Source: Sinomonas sp. R1AF57 (lineage in GTDB: Bacteria > Actinomycetota > Actinomycetes > Actinomycetales > Micrococcaceae). From it: a DNA stretch of 64,000 nt. This document shows positions 1-9,538 of this stretch, one piece after another. Location of the stretch: positions 512,422 through 576,421 of the forward strand of contig NZ_CP022463.1 of assembly GCF_002224485.1 (NCBI RefSeq). The letters run 5' to 3'. A program made the position numbers and the translations under genes. The notes beneath the pieces are model-generated. The model was not told the DNA's origin. It saw only the letters and a list, made by a program, of their open reading frames with translations, and did no database searches. The first letter of the stretch is position 1, and each line of letters opens with the position of its first letter.

Positions 1-14
1 GGACGGGACACAGG

Positions 15-132
15 GTTACGGCGGTCACAGCGTGGGGGAAACGCCCGGTCCCATCCCGAACCCGGAAGCTAAGACCCACAGCGCCGATGGTACTGCACCC
101 GCGAGGGTGTGGGAGAGTAGGACACCGCCGGA
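15..132 (+). rRNA. rrf: 5S ribosomal RNA
   Basis: The stretch matches the actinobacterial 5S pattern: it opens with GTTACGGCGGTCACAGCG, contains the conserved CCCGGTCCCATCCCGAACCC and AAGCTAAGACCCACAGCGCC blocks, and closes with GGACACCGCCGGAC, which pairs with the 5' end. It is about 118 nt, the normal 5S length. The 16S and 23S genes would lie upstream, outside the window, and a strong hairpin follows directly. The exact ends are uncertain by a few bases. Confidence 0.96.
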
Positions 133-147
133 CAACACCACCAGGTC

Positions 148-175
148 GAGCCCCCCAGCACCCGCCGGGGGGCTC
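148..175 (+). terminator. Intrinsic terminator after 5S rRNA
   Basis: A perfect 9-bp inverted repeat (GAGCCCCCC / GGGGGGCTC) with a 10-nt loop starts about 15 nt after the 5S gene and is followed by a weakly T-containing tail (CCTGCATTT). Position and stem strength fit the end of an rRNA operon. Confidence 0.75.
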
Positions 176-244
176 CCTGCATTTAACGACACCCCACCAG
201 AAGCCCCGACGTGCACGGTAGCTGCACGGCCCTAGGATCGTTGC

Positions 245-775
245 ATGGAACCCCTCTTCTCAGACTCTCCGCGCTCGGAGCCCGATCAGGCAGCGCGCGG
301 GGAGGCGCCGCCGTCGCGCGTGTACCGCCTCGAGCTGCCCGTGCCCCGGGAGGTGGTCTACCGGGCATTCGTGGGGGACGCCCATCTGTGGTGGCCGGCG
401 GAGTCGACCCGCTTCGGCGAGGGTACGCATGTGTTCATCGAGGACGGCGTCGTGGGCGAGGAGGGGCAGAACGGCGAGACACTGGTGTGGGCCGAGGTGC
501 GGCACGAGGAGCCTGGGGAGGACATCGTGTTCTCCTGGTCCGACGGGGCACCCGCCGGCAGCCCGACTACGGTGACGGTGGCGCTGGAGGACGCGTCGGG
601 TCATTCCGTGGGCGGAACCGTTGTCACCCTGACGCAGGACGGATGGGCGGCGGGAGCCGTCGGGGTTGCCCAGTTTGAGCGGTCCGGCGACTGGCGCGCA
701 ATCCTGGGGCGGTTCGGCGCGTTCTTCGGCCAGCTCCCAGAGGCTGTCGAGGAGCTCGCAGACGGCGGAGACTGA
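245..775 (+). CDS. SRPBCC (START/AHSA1-like) domain protein
   Basis: The 176-residue protein has the AHSA1/SRPBCC layout. After a charged 27-residue N-terminus come a strand (YRLELPVPREVVYRAFV), a Trp-rich segment (HLWWPAESTRFGEG), alternating strands ending EDIVFSW, and a C-terminal helix (WRAILGRFGAFFGQLPEAV) of the kind that closes the hydrophobic cavity. The family binds small hydrophobic ligands or acts as a co-chaperone; the ligand cannot be read from sequence. It is the first gene after the rRNA operon, and a DUF2461 gene follows 31 nt downstream on the same strand, so co-transcription is possible. An ATG at 211 opens another frame that is only a shadow. Confidence 0.82.
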   Translation: MEPLFSDSPRSEPDQAARGEAPPSRVYRLELPVPREVVYRAFVGDAHLWWPAESTRFGEGTHVFIEDGVVGEEGQNGETLVWAEVRHEEPGEDIVFSWSDGAPAGSPTTVTVALEDASGHSVGGTVVTLTQDGWAAGAVGVAQFERSGDWRAILGRFGAFFGQLPEAVEELADGGD

Positions 776-806
776 GACTGGACGGACGGTTCTGAGAGGG
801 CGGAAG

Positions 807-1451
807 ATGCCTTCCATGGGTGCATTCACGGGATTCCCTCCGGAGGGACCTGCCTTCTATGCAGACCTTGAGCTGAACAACTCCAAAGAATGGTGGACCG
901 GGCACAAGGATGTCTACGAGAGGACGGTCAGGGGCCCGATGACATCGCTTCTGGACGAGCTCTCAGGGGAGTTCGGCGAGGCCAAGGCCTTCCGCCCTTA
1001 CCGGGATGTGCGGTTCAGCAAGGACAAATCGCCCTACAAGACCCATCAGGGCGGCTTCGCGCAGACTGCTCAGGGCATCGGGTACTACCTCCACCTCGAC
1101 GCTGACGGACTCACAGTGGGCGGCGGGTACCACTCGCATACGCCGGCTCAGGTCGCCCGCTACCGGGGCGCCGTCGATGCCCCTTCCTCAGGAGCGGAGC
1201 TGGATGCCATTGTCGGAGCACTGCGAAGTGCTGGTTTCGCCATTGACGGAGAGCGTCTCAAGTCGGTTCCGCGCGAGTATCCGAGAGACCATCCCAGGGG
1301 TGAGCTCCTGACCTACAAGTCGCTCACTGCCGGGAAGGCGTACGGCATTCCGGTCTGGCTCGGGACACCGGACGCCCTCGCGCATGTGCGCAGCGCCTGG
1401 TCAGGGCTCCGGCCCCTCGTCGAGTGGCTGACGGACCACGTGGGCGGGTGA
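807..1451 (+). CDS. DUF2461 family protein
   Basis: The 214-residue protein carries the hallmarks of DUF2461: FYADLELNNSKEWW near the N-terminus, the central YRDVRFSKDKSPYKTHQG block (here FRPYRDVRFSKDKSPYK) and YYLHLDADGLTVGGGYH. Its biochemical role is unknown. I chose the ATG at 807 because GAGAGGG precedes it and the family similarity starts just after it; the frame stays open upstream to 666 but that part is out-of-frame sequence of the preceding gene. The gene ends one base before the stop of the convergent DUF4032 gene, so there is no room for a terminator between them. Confidence 0.88.
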   Translation: MPSMGAFTGFPPEGPAFYADLELNNSKEWWTGHKDVYERTVRGPMTSLLDELSGEFGEAKAFRPYRDVRFSKDKSPYKTHQGGFAQTAQGIGYYLHLDADGLTVGGGYHSHTPAQVARYRGAVDAPSSGAELDAIVGALRSAGFAIDGERLKSVPREYPRDHPRGELLTYKSLTAGKAYGIPVWLGTPDALAHVRSAWSGLRPLVEWLTDHVGG

Positions 1452-1452
1452 C

Positions 1453-2859
1453 TCAGTCCTCGGTGGGGTGCTCGCCGTCGTCCTCGTCATCCTCGCGGTG
1501 ACGGGCCTCCTCGGTCTCGATGACCTTCAGGAGCTGGGTGTCCGGGTTGAGCATGATGGCCGCCTCGTCGCGGCGGTGGCGGAGGACATCGTCGATGTAG
1601 GACTGGAGCGTCTCGGCGAGCGGAACATAGCGCTCGAGCTTCTCCGACATGTACCACCGGTGCTCGAGGACCTGATGCACCACCTCGGCCGGCTCCAGCT
1701 TGCCCGACAGCTCCTTCGGGATCGCCCTGACGATGGGCTCGAAGACCTGGGTGACCCAGGCGTGGGCGCTGATCTCTTCGTCCTGGCCGGGGTAGTTGTC
1801 TGCGCGGAACGAGTCCATGTCGTTCAGCAGGCGCCGTGCCTGGTTCTCCTGGGCGTCCAGTCCGGTGAGGCGCAGGAGCCGGCGCTGGTGATGGCCGGCG
1901 TCGACGACCTTGGGCTGGAGCTGGATGGTGGTGCCCCCGGCCGTCGTCTTGATGGCGTACTCCTCCACGTCGAAGCCGAGCTCGTTGAGCCGACGGATGC
2001 GGGCGCCCACACGCCACCGCTCGCCCAGCTCGAACGACTCCTTCGCCGTGAGCTCGGCCCACAGGTTCCGGTAGGAGTCCATGATCCTCTCGCTGGTGGC
2101 GACGGGATCCACCTCGGGGTCTATCAGGCCGCCGTCGAGGAGGTCCATGAGTTCACCCGCGATGTTGACGCGTGCGATTTCCAGGTCGTACTCGCGCTGG
2201 CCGGTGGAGAGGTCGGGGTAGAGCTCGCCAGTCTCGGCGTCCACGAGATAGGCCGCGAAGGAGCCGGCATCGCGGCGGAACAGCGTGTTCGAGAGCGAGA
2301 CGTCCCCCCAGTAGAACCCCACGAGATGGAGCCGAACCAGCAGCAGCGCCTGCGCGTCGATGAGCCGCGTGAGGGTGTCCTTGCGCAGTGTCTGCGAGAA
2401 CAGCGCACGGTAGGGCAGGGAGAACTTGAGGTGCCGGGTGACGAGGCAGGGGTCGAGCGGGGTGCCCTGGGGGGTCTGCCGATCGCGGATCACGGCTACC
2501 GGCTCGACGCACGGGACGTCGAGGCGCTGGAGCTTGCGCAGCATGTGGTATTCGTGGCGGGCCACATGCTCGCCGGTCTCCTTCACGGCGATGACGGAGT
2601 TGCCCAACTTCGCGAACCGCACGATGTGCCGGGAGATGCCGCGCGGAAGCGCAGCCAGGTACTCCTCGGGCCATTCTTCGAGCGCCATGTGCCACGGCAG
2701 GTCCAGGAGCTCCGGGTCCGCTGCCGCCGCCGTGATGCTGAGTGAGCCCATGACCGGCGAGGGCGGCGGGTCGGGCAGGGGAGAGCGCCTCGGCAGCTTG
2801 CCGAGTTCGGCGTAGTCCGTCGGCTCGTCCTGCCACGTGGCGCTGCTCTGTTCCGTCAT
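1453..2859 (-). CDS. DUF4032 domain protein, protein-kinase-like fold
   Basis: The protein is 468 residues, acidic at both ends, with a kinase-like core. SVIAVKETGEHVARHEYHML resembles the Lys/Glu part of the kinase N-lobe, GFYWGDVSLSNTLF resembles the catalytic loop of lipopolysaccharide-kinase/InaA-type proteins, and AYLVDAETGEL takes the place of the metal-binding DFG. The C-terminal ~200 residues form the DUF4032 region. The family is common and conserved in actinobacteria but its function is not established, so phosphotransfer is an inference from motifs. The start at 2859 has GGAAGA about 9 nt upstream; an ATG at 2868 is an alternative. It lies downstream of the ugpC-like gene, separated by a strong hairpin. 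Confidence 0.85.
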   Translation of the reverse strand: MTEQSSATWQDEPTDYAELGKLPRRSPLPDPPPSPVMGSLSITAAAADPELLDLPWHMALEEWPEEYLAALPRGISRHIVRFAKLGNSVIAVKETGEHVARHEYHMLRKLQRLDVPCVEPVAVIRDRQTPQGTPLDPCLVTRHLKFSLPYRALFSQTLRKDTLTRLIDAQALLLVRLHLVGFYWGDVSLSNTLFRRDAGSFAAYLVDAETGELYPDLSTGQREYDLEIARVNIAGELMDLLDGGLIDPEVDPVATSERIMDSYRNLWAELTAKESFELGERWRVGARIRRLNELGFDVEEYAIKTTAGGTTIQLQPKVVDAGHHQRRLLRLTGLDAQENQARRLLNDMDSFRADNYPGQDEEISAHAWVTQVFEPIVRAIPKELSGKLEPAEVVHQVLEHRWYMSEKLERYVPLAETLQSYIDDVLRHRRDEAAIMLNPDTQLLKVIETEEARHREDDEDDGEHPTED

Positions 2860-2910
2860 GTCTTCCATTCTTCCGCTGTTCGTCCGAGGCGCGCAGCCCC
2901 GTGACACGAG

Positions 2911-2941
2911 AGCGCCCGCCGGGCGGGGCCTGGCGGGCGCT
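2911..2941 (-). terminator. Terminator hairpin downstream of ugpC
   Basis: AGCGCCCGCC and GGCGGGCGCT form a perfect 10-bp stem around an 11-nt loop, 34 nt after the stop of the minus-strand ABC ATPase gene and before the start of the DUF4032 gene. There is no clear U-tract, as is common in high-GC actinobacteria. Confidence 0.6.
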
Positions 2942-2975
2942 GTCGTGATTTGCGCGGCGTCGCCGCGTCAGGGGG

Positions 2976-4064
<1,089 letters not shown>

Positions 4065-4275
4065 CAGTCCCTTCACCGGCAGGTACGTGCCGGACGATCC
4101 GTAGTGAATGGTTCGTGTTGTTCAGTTGTGTCCCTCATGGCGGCCAGAACAGGCCGCCCGTGCTGGCGTCGCCCATTTTGGCACAACATGACGATCGGGG
4201 GCAGCGCCCTCGCTCAACAAGATGAGTATGGCACGGATCACATTCGAGGGGAAATGTGGTGCACGTAACATCCCG

Positions 4276-5085
4276 TTATGTGGACGCCCCGTCGGTGTCA
4301 GGGCGCGTCTGCGCACCGAGGTCCGCGCGGAGCTCGGCCAGGAGACCGACAACCTCGGCGACGTCCTGGGGGGACTCGACGCGGAAGCCAGCGGAGGTCT
4401 CGCCCGGACCCACCTTGATCCCCACGTCACCGGACTCCAGAGCGCGGAAGCCGTCCTCGTCCGTGACGTCGTCGCCGGCGAACAGCACAGCCTCGGCCTC
4501 GGTCACCTGGCGCAGGAAGGCCAGCCCCTCACCCTTGGTCGCGTGCACGACCGAGCCCTCGAGGACCTCCTTGCCGTCCTTGAGGAAGATGTCCCCCCGG
4601 CCGGTGAGCGCCCTGCGGGCGGCTGCGACGGCAGCCGCGGCGTCGTCCCGGTCGGCCTGACGAGTGTGCAGGACGCGTCCCGCCGGCTTCTCCTCGACCC
4701 AAGTTCCGGGGGCCTGGGTGGAGACCTCGGTGAATGTGCGGTGGAGGTCGGCGAGCGCATCGCGCTGGTCGGGGTCGAGCGCCACGGGGTGCTCCTCGGT
4801 GCCCAGCCGGACCTCCGCTCCGTGGCTCCCGATGAGCAGCGTCCGGTCGTCCGGTGAGGCGACCTTGAGCAGGCTCGTGAGCGCCCGGCCCGACACGTAG
4901 GCCGTCCACGTCTCCGGCAGCGCCGCCAGGCGCACGACGGCGGCCGCGGTCGCCGGGAGGGGCCGGGCGTCCTCGGCGCGCTCCACAATGGGCGAGACGA
5001 CGCCGTCGAAGTCGAGGGCGACGAGGAGCCGGTCGACGCCGGCCAGCTGGGTCAGTGCCGCCCGGAGCTGGTCGTCGATGGTCAC
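4276..5085 (-). CDS. otsB: Trehalose-6-phosphate phosphatase
   Basis: OtsB dephosphorylates trehalose 6-phosphate to trehalose. The 269-residue protein is of usual length for bacterial OtsB and is a HAD phosphatase: motif I is LDFDGVVSPI (Asp nucleophile and Asp acid/base), the motif III region is LKDGKEVLE, and motif IV is FAGDDVTDEDGF. The start is GTG at 5085, preceded by a near-ideal AAGGAGGT at 5 to 6 nt; the frame is open far upstream but there it is antisense-like sequence inside otsA. The gene overlaps the otsA stop by 4 nt (GTGA), indicating translational coupling. Confidence 0.95.
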   Translation of the reverse strand: MTIDDQLRAALTQLAGVDRLLVALDFDGVVSPIVERAEDARPLPATAAAVVRLAALPETWTAYVSGRALTSLLKVASPDDRTLLIGSHGAEVRLGTEEHPVALDPDQRDALADLHRTFTEVSTQAPGTWVEEKPAGRVLHTRQADRDDAAAAVAAARRALTGRGDIFLKDGKEVLEGSVVHATKGEGLAFLRQVTEAEAVLFAGDDVTDEDGFRALESGDVGIKVGPGETSAGFRVESPQDVAEVVGLLAELRADLGAQTRPDTDGAST

Positions 5086-6548
5086 GGGCAGACCTCCTTG
5101 AGTCGCGCGAGGAAGATGGACGACCATTCCTCGACGTTGTGCACCAGGACCTGGCGGCGCATCGTCTTCATGCGGCGCGCCGCGATTCCCGGCGGGAGGT
5201 TGATGGCCGTGGTGATCGAGTCCTTGAGGCCCGCGATGTCGTGCGGGTTGATCAGCAGCGCCTGTTTGAGCTGGTCCGCGGCGCCGGCGAATTCGCTCAG
5301 GATCAGCGCCCCAGTCCCGTCGAGGCGCGAGGCCACATACTCCTTGGCCACGAGGTTCATGCCGTCGCGGAGGGCCGTGACGAGCATGACGTCCGCTGCG
5401 AGGTAGAGCGCCACCATCTCCTCGGTCGGGTACGAATGGTGCAGATAGCGGACGGCGGTGTGCTGCATGGTGTCGAACGTGCCGTTGATCCGCCCGACCG
5501 TGCCCTCGATCTCCTCGCGCAGGAGGCGGTACTGCTCGACCCGCTCGCGGCTTGGGCTCGCGACCTGGATGAGAGTCACTTCGCCCACCTTGACCCGCCC
5601 GTCGGTGAGGAGCTCCTCGAAGGCCTTGAGCCGGTGGCGGATGCCCTTCGTGTAGTCCAGCCGGTCGACCCCGAGCATGATCACCTTCGGGTCGCCCAGG
5701 TCCTGGCGGATCTGGCGGGCGCGTTCGATGATGTCGGGGCGGGAGGCGAGCTCGGCGATCCTTGCCGTGTCGATCGAGATGGGGAACGCTTCCGCGCGCA
5801 CCTCGCGCCGTCCGTCGTGGCGCGTGGGATCGTGGACGACGAGGTGGGTTCCCTTGCCGCTCGCTCCCGCGTACCGACGCGCGGCGCGGGCGAAGTTCGA
5901 GGCGTCGTTGGGCCGCTGGAAGCCCAGGAGGTCCGCACCGAGCAGTCCCTCGAGGACCTGGCGCCGCCAGGGCAGCTGGGCGAAGATCTCCTGCGGTGGG
6001 AACGGGATGTGGTTGAAGAAGCCGATCTTCAGGTCCGGGCGCTGTCGGCGGAGCATCGCTGGGACGAGCTGGAGCTGGTAGTCCTGCACCCAGACCGTGG
6101 CGCCGTCGGCGGCGCAGGCCGTGACGGCGTCGGCGAACCTCTGGTTGACCTTGCGGTACGCGTCCCACCAGGTCCGGTGGAACTCCGGCGGCGCGATCAC
6201 GTCGTGGTAGAGGGGCCACAGGGTGGCGTTGGAGAAGCCCTCGTAGTATGTCTCGACTTCCTGGGCCGAGAGCGGCACCGGCAGGATCGAGATCCCATCG
6301 TGCTCGAACGGCTCCACTTCCTCGTCCGGCGCACCATGCCAGCCGACCCACGCGCCGTCGGACTTCTCCATCACCGGGGCGAGCGCCGTGACCAGACCGC
6401 CGGGGGAGCGCCGCCACCCTGCATCCTCGCCTTCGCCGACCCTGTCGACAGGCAGGCGGTTGGAGACGACGAGGAAGTCGTAGATGTGCGTCCTGGCGGG
6501 GATTCCGTCGTCTTCCTCGGTCGGTTTCTTGGCGGTCTGCTGGCTCAC
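5082..6548 (-). CDS. otsA: Trehalose-6-phosphate synthase (GT20)
   Basis: OtsA makes trehalose 6-phosphate from a nucleotide-sugar glucose donor and glucose 6-phosphate, the first step of the OtsAB osmoprotectant route. The 488-residue protein is full length. Seen motifs are FLVVSNRLPVDRV at the N-terminus, VWVQDYQLQLVPAMLR, GFFNHIPFPPQEIFAQLPW, the donor-binding GVDRLDYTKGI, and ALRDGMNLVAKEYVA near the C-terminus. The GTG start at 6548 follows AGGGGA. It overlaps otsB, so the two enzymes are probably made in a fixed ratio. A long 555-aa reading frame on the opposite strand is a shadow. Confidence 0.96.
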   Translation of the reverse strand: MSQQTAKKPTEEDDGIPARTHIYDFLVVSNRLPVDRVGEGEDAGWRRSPGGLVTALAPVMEKSDGAWVGWHGAPDEEVEPFEHDGISILPVPLSAQEVETYYEGFSNATLWPLYHDVIAPPEFHRTWWDAYRKVNQRFADAVTACAADGATVWVQDYQLQLVPAMLRRQRPDLKIGFFNHIPFPPQEIFAQLPWRRQVLEGLLGADLLGFQRPNDASNFARAARRYAGASGKGTHLVVHDPTRHDGRREVRAEAFPISIDTARIAELASRPDIIERARQIRQDLGDPKVIMLGVDRLDYTKGIRHRLKAFEELLTDGRVKVGEVTLIQVASPSRERVEQYRLLREEIEGTVGRINGTFDTMQHTAVRYLHHSYPTEEMVALYLAADVMLVTALRDGMNLVAKEYVASRLDGTGALILSEFAGAADQLKQALLINPHDIAGLKDSITTAINLPPGIAARRMKTMRRQVLVHNVEEWSSIFLARLKEVCP

Positions 6549-6778
6549 GTTCAGTCCCCTCGGATCCCTGTCACTTTCCTCAACACTACCCGCCGCGGCG
6601 TGGGCTGCATGTCACACGCGGAATATGGAACTCAGCCCAGATGCGGAACGTTGCGGGGGAAGAAGCCCCGGCGAGGGGAAGGAAAGGGCGGGACCCGGCG
6701 CCAGCTGCCTGCACTACACTGACCCCGTCGCCGACCCACGGGCGTGCACTGCGCGCCGCGAACCGATCACGAGGAACG

Positions 6779-7678
6779 ATGAGCCCCGCCAATCAGCCAC
6801 GACAGACGAAGGCAGAGCGCACCGCCGCCGCCCGGGAGAAGGCCCGCCAGATCCGTGAGGAGCAGCAGAAGAGGGAGAAGCGCAATCGTCTGCTGCTTCG
6901 GTGGGGCGTCGTGGTCGCTCTCGTGGCCGTGATCGCCGTGGTTGCGCTCGTGGTCACGAGCTCGATGCGCTCCAACGCCCCGATCGGGGACACCGGGCCC
7001 CGTGCGGCCAACATGAACGCGGACGGCGGCGTGACGCTCGGAAAGGGCAACGAGGTCAAGGCGGTGCCGGCGTCGGCCGTCGATGTCGCATCGATCCCTC
7101 CCGCGACCGGCCAGCCGAGCGCCGGCCAGGCCGCCAACGCCCCCGGCATCGAGCCGTCCGCCAAGGCCGAGCCGGTCAAGGTGGTCGTCTACATCGACTT
7201 CATCTGCCCGATCTGCAAGCAGTTCGAGGACACGTACGGCGAGAAGCTGAACCAGGCGCGCAACGACGGCAAGATCACCCTCGAGTACCGTCCGCTGGGC
7301 TTCCTGGACCGCCAGTCCACGACGAACTACTCGTCGCGGGCCGCCAACGCCGCCGCCTGCGTCGCGAACTCCTACCCGGACAAGTACGCCGACTTCTTCA
7401 CGGCGCTGTTCGCACAGCAGCCCGCGGAGGGCAGCGCCGGCCTGTCCGATGACAAGCTCAAGGAGATCGCGCGGGGCCTCGGCGCAGACATTGGCAAGTG
7501 CGTCGACGACAAGACCTACCGGCCGATGGTCAAGTACGACACCCAGCTCGCGACCTCCTCGGGCGTCACGGGCACGCCCACGGCGTTCGTGGACGGCAAG
7601 CAGTGGGGCATCGGGGACTCTGCGCAGCAGGGCTTCGACGCGTTCCTCGACGCCGCGATCGCTGCCAAGGCCGCCTGA
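6779..7678 (+). CDS. Membrane-anchored DsbA-family thiol-disulfide oxidoreductase
   Basis: The 299-residue protein starts with a charged cytoplasmic region (many Lys/Arg/Glu, coiled-coil-like) followed by one membrane segment at about residues 39-62 (LLLRWGVVVALVAVIAVVAL). After a flexible Ala/Pro linker comes a thioredoxin fold opening with VVVYIDFICPICKQ; the active-site pair is C143-P-I-C146. The later TGVTGTPTAFVDG carries the cis-Pro loop, and a helical insert with a Cys pair (AACVANS, GKCVDDK) is typical of DsbA/Thioredoxin_4 proteins. It probably oxidises or isomerises exported proteins. The ATG at 6779 is preceded by GAGGAACG. A strong hairpin follows. Confidence 0.9.
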   Translation: MSPANQPRQTKAERTAAAREKARQIREEQQKREKRNRLLLRWGVVVALVAVIAVVALVVTSSMRSNAPIGDTGPRAANMNADGGVTLGKGNEVKAVPASAVDVASIPPATGQPSAGQAANAPGIEPSAKAEPVKVVVYIDFICPICKQFEDTYGEKLNQARNDGKITLEYRPLGFLDRQSTTNYSSRAANAAACVANSYPDKYADFFTALFAQQPAEGSAGLSDDKLKEIARGLGADIGKCVDDKTYRPMVKYDTQLATSSGVTGTPTAFVDGKQWGIGDSAQQGFDAFLDAAIAAKAA

Positions 7679-7692
7679 CCGAAACGTACGAC

Positions 7693-7726
7693 GCCGGCCC
7701 GGTCCCCTCGCGGGGGCCGGGCCGGC
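7693..7726 (+). terminator. Intrinsic terminator after the DsbA-like gene
   Basis: GCCGGCCCGG-T-CCCC pairs with GGGG-CCGGGCCGGC around a short loop (TCGCG), 15 nt after the stop codon and followed by TGTCGTT. The position between convergent genes suggests it may also serve the minus-strand gene at 7766. Confidence 0.75.
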
Positions 7727-7765
7727 TGTCGTTGGAGCAGAAGTCCGGTGAGGTGCGTCGCCCCG

Positions 7766-7990
7766 TCAGCGGATGTGCAGCTGGACGAGGGCGACGGCTG
7801 CCGCGAGCAGGAGGCCGAGCGCGACGACGCCGACCATTCCGGCGAGGGCCAGCACGAGCCTGCCGGCGGCAATGAAGGGCTCCTTCGGGATCATCCAGGC
7901 CTTCCTCTGCAGCGCTGCCTGCAGCCGTGCAGACTCTGCCCGCGCATCCAGGAGGCTCTCCTGAACGAGGCCGTCCCCCACAGGGCCCAT
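7766..7990 (-). CDS. Small membrane protein of unknown function
   Basis: The 74-residue protein has an amphipathic, charged N-terminal half (ESLLDARAESARLQAALQ) and one or two close membrane segments in the C-terminal half (GRLVLALAGMVGVVALGLLLAAAVALVQ). I recognise no family. The ATG at 7990 follows GAGGGGGAAGGG, a good ribosome-binding site. It is convergent with the DsbA-like gene and divergent from the gene at 8267. Confidence 0.6.
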   Translation of the reverse strand: MGPVGDGLVQESLLDARAESARLQAALQRKAWMIPKEPFIAAGRLVLALAGMVGVVALGLLLAAAVALVQLHIR

Positions 7991-8047
7991 CCCTTCCCCC
8001 TCTTGTGTTTACTGTTGTCTCCGCCGTCCGGGGTGACAATCGCGCCC

Positions 8048-8086
8048 GCGGCCGCCTCACCGTGTGCACGGTGTCGAGGCGGCCGC
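8048..8086. repeat. Long nested palindrome in a divergent intergenic region
   Basis: GCGGCCGCCT (8048-8057) pairs perfectly with AGGCGGCCGC (8077-8086). Inside it CACCGTG (8058-8064) pairs with CACGGTG (8067-8073), leaving a TG loop and a 3-nt bulge. That is 17 base pairs within 39 nt. There is no T-tract. It lies 58 nt upstream of the minus-strand gene and 181 nt upstream of the plus-strand gene, so it may be an operator or an RNA structure in a leader rather than a terminator. Confidence 0.6.
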
Positions 8087-8266
8087 AGGCGCTCCAAAGC
8101 GAACCCCCAGCGTCCGCATTGGACATGTACAACATTAGCGGATATGCCACCTGCGCGGCGCGGAAAGAAGCGATGCCTTTGGGGCGCTGCTGCCGCCCCT
8201 GAGGCCTCAGGATCTGGCTAGAATGCGTCAACGCGGCGTCGGAGAGTCACTGGGGGGAATGAATAC

Positions 8267-8548
8267 GTGGACGAGGCAATGAGGCGCTATCTCTCCAGGC
8301 AGATCACAGGGCTCGACCGCATGAGAGAACCGCGCGACGAGGAGTTCGCGGCGGCCATTGTGGAACTCGAGGCATTCTGTGAGGAAGGCGGCGGCGTCCC
8401 CGACTGGAGATCGAGCGACCCGGTCGAAGCGAGTCTCGGTTCGTGGTTGGAGGGCCAGCGGGATGTTGAACGCCGCGGCGTGCTGTGCGAGAAGCGGCGC
8501 GCGCTGCTCGAAGGCGTGCTGGGGCCGCGGTGGGTGAGCCCAAGCTGA
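8267..8548 (+). CDS. Hypothetical acidic small protein
   Basis: The 93-residue protein is acidic, with a predicted helical start (RYLSRQITGLDRMREP) and a short central motif FCEEGGGVPDW. It is not recognised. The GTG start at 8267 has a GGGGGG tract 9 nt upstream. Codon usage resembles the neighbours (G/C at third positions), which supports coding. It ends 40 nt before the stop of the convergent gene at 8588. Confidence 0.5.
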   Translation: MDEAMRRYLSRQITGLDRMREPRDEEFAAAIVELEAFCEEGGGVPDWRSSDPVEASLGSWLEGQRDVERRGVLCEKRRALLEGVLGPRWVSPS

Positions 8549-8587
8549 GGCCGCCGACACGGGACCAGCACGGGGACCCGCGGGAGT

Positions 8588-9298
8588 TCAGGAGTCTGTC
8601 GGTGCCGTCCGCTCCCTCGCCGGCAAGGGGGACTCCGCAGCGGCCAGCATTTCTTCCTCCGTTCGTCCCTGCTTGCGGAGGAAGAGCAGCAGTTCTTCCT
8701 GGGAGGGCTCCCCGCGGTCCCGGTACTTCACGGCGAGCCCGTAGAGGTACTCGAAGTCGGCATATCGGGCCGGGTCGGACCACATTTCTCGCTCCCGCAT
8801 CGCCGCCGGCCTCCACAGTGCCCAGCCGTGCCGGATGGAATTCCCATGGAGGTCGAGAACGCGCTCTGCCCTGAGTACGCCAGTCCTCGTGAGGTATCCC
8901 AGCTCGGTATAGAAGTTGAAGAGGGCGCGAGTGGCGCCGTCAATGTACTCTGGCTCCCGCAGCTGTCCATCGACCAGATAGTGGTCGAGGAAGTACTGGA
9001 AACTCGCGCGCCGGTACCGCTGGAAGATGGGCCCGGTCCACTCCTCCCAGAGCTGCGACATCACGCCGACCTCCAGCCGGATCCGCTCGCGCTCGTCGCG
9101 CAGCTGGAGGGACTTCAGCTGCGCGGCCACGCTCTGCGCTGTCAGTTCGGTCTGGCGCCTCATGAGGACGTTCTGCTCCTCGACGAATTCCGCGTGGGCC
9201 CTCAACTGGCGTCGTGCGACCCACGCCGCCCAGATGGCACCGACGCCGGTGGCCATGCCGCCCACGGCTATGAGCACTGTCAGGGGATCGAGGTCCAT
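8588..9298 (-). CDS. Membrane-anchored protein with coiled coil, DUF4760-like
   Basis: The 236-residue protein has one N-terminal membrane segment (LTVLIAVGGMATGVGAIWAAW), then a coiled-coil-like stretch (residues about 30-70, ARRQLRAHAEFVEEQNVLMRRQ) and a soluble region with FQRYRRASFQYFLDHYL and LFNFYTELGYL. This architecture resembles the DUF4760-type proteins of bacteria, whose function is unknown; the match is by eye only. The ATG at 9298 follows GGAAGGG. It faces away from the ole operon. Confidence 0.6.
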   Translation of the reverse strand: MDLDPLTVLIAVGGMATGVGAIWAAWVARRQLRAHAEFVEEQNVLMRRQTELTAQSVAAQLKSLQLRDERERIRLEVGVMSQLWEEWTGPIFQRYRRASFQYFLDHYLVDGQLREPEYIDGATRALFNFYTELGYLTRTGVLRAERVLDLHGNSIRHGWALWRPAAMREREMWSDPARYADFEYLYGLAVKYRDRGEPSQEELLLFLRKQGRTEEEMLAAAESPLPARERTAPTDS

Positions 9299-9538
9299 CG
9301 GCGACCCTTCCTCAGTCCGATGAGATGGGCCCCAGCTGTTCGTACCGTCAAGATTCCGCGCACGCGCTGCGGACGTCAAGGAGGTCAAGGCGAAAGCGAG
9401 AGGCGCGATCGCCTAACCTCTGGCAGAGTGTTCTTCAGCACCGACATCGTGAACCAGCCTGGGCATCTGTCTTAGCCTTCCGCTCATGTGGGTACTGTCA
9501 CCGCATGGATTCAGCACGGAAACGAACAGGGGCCTGAT

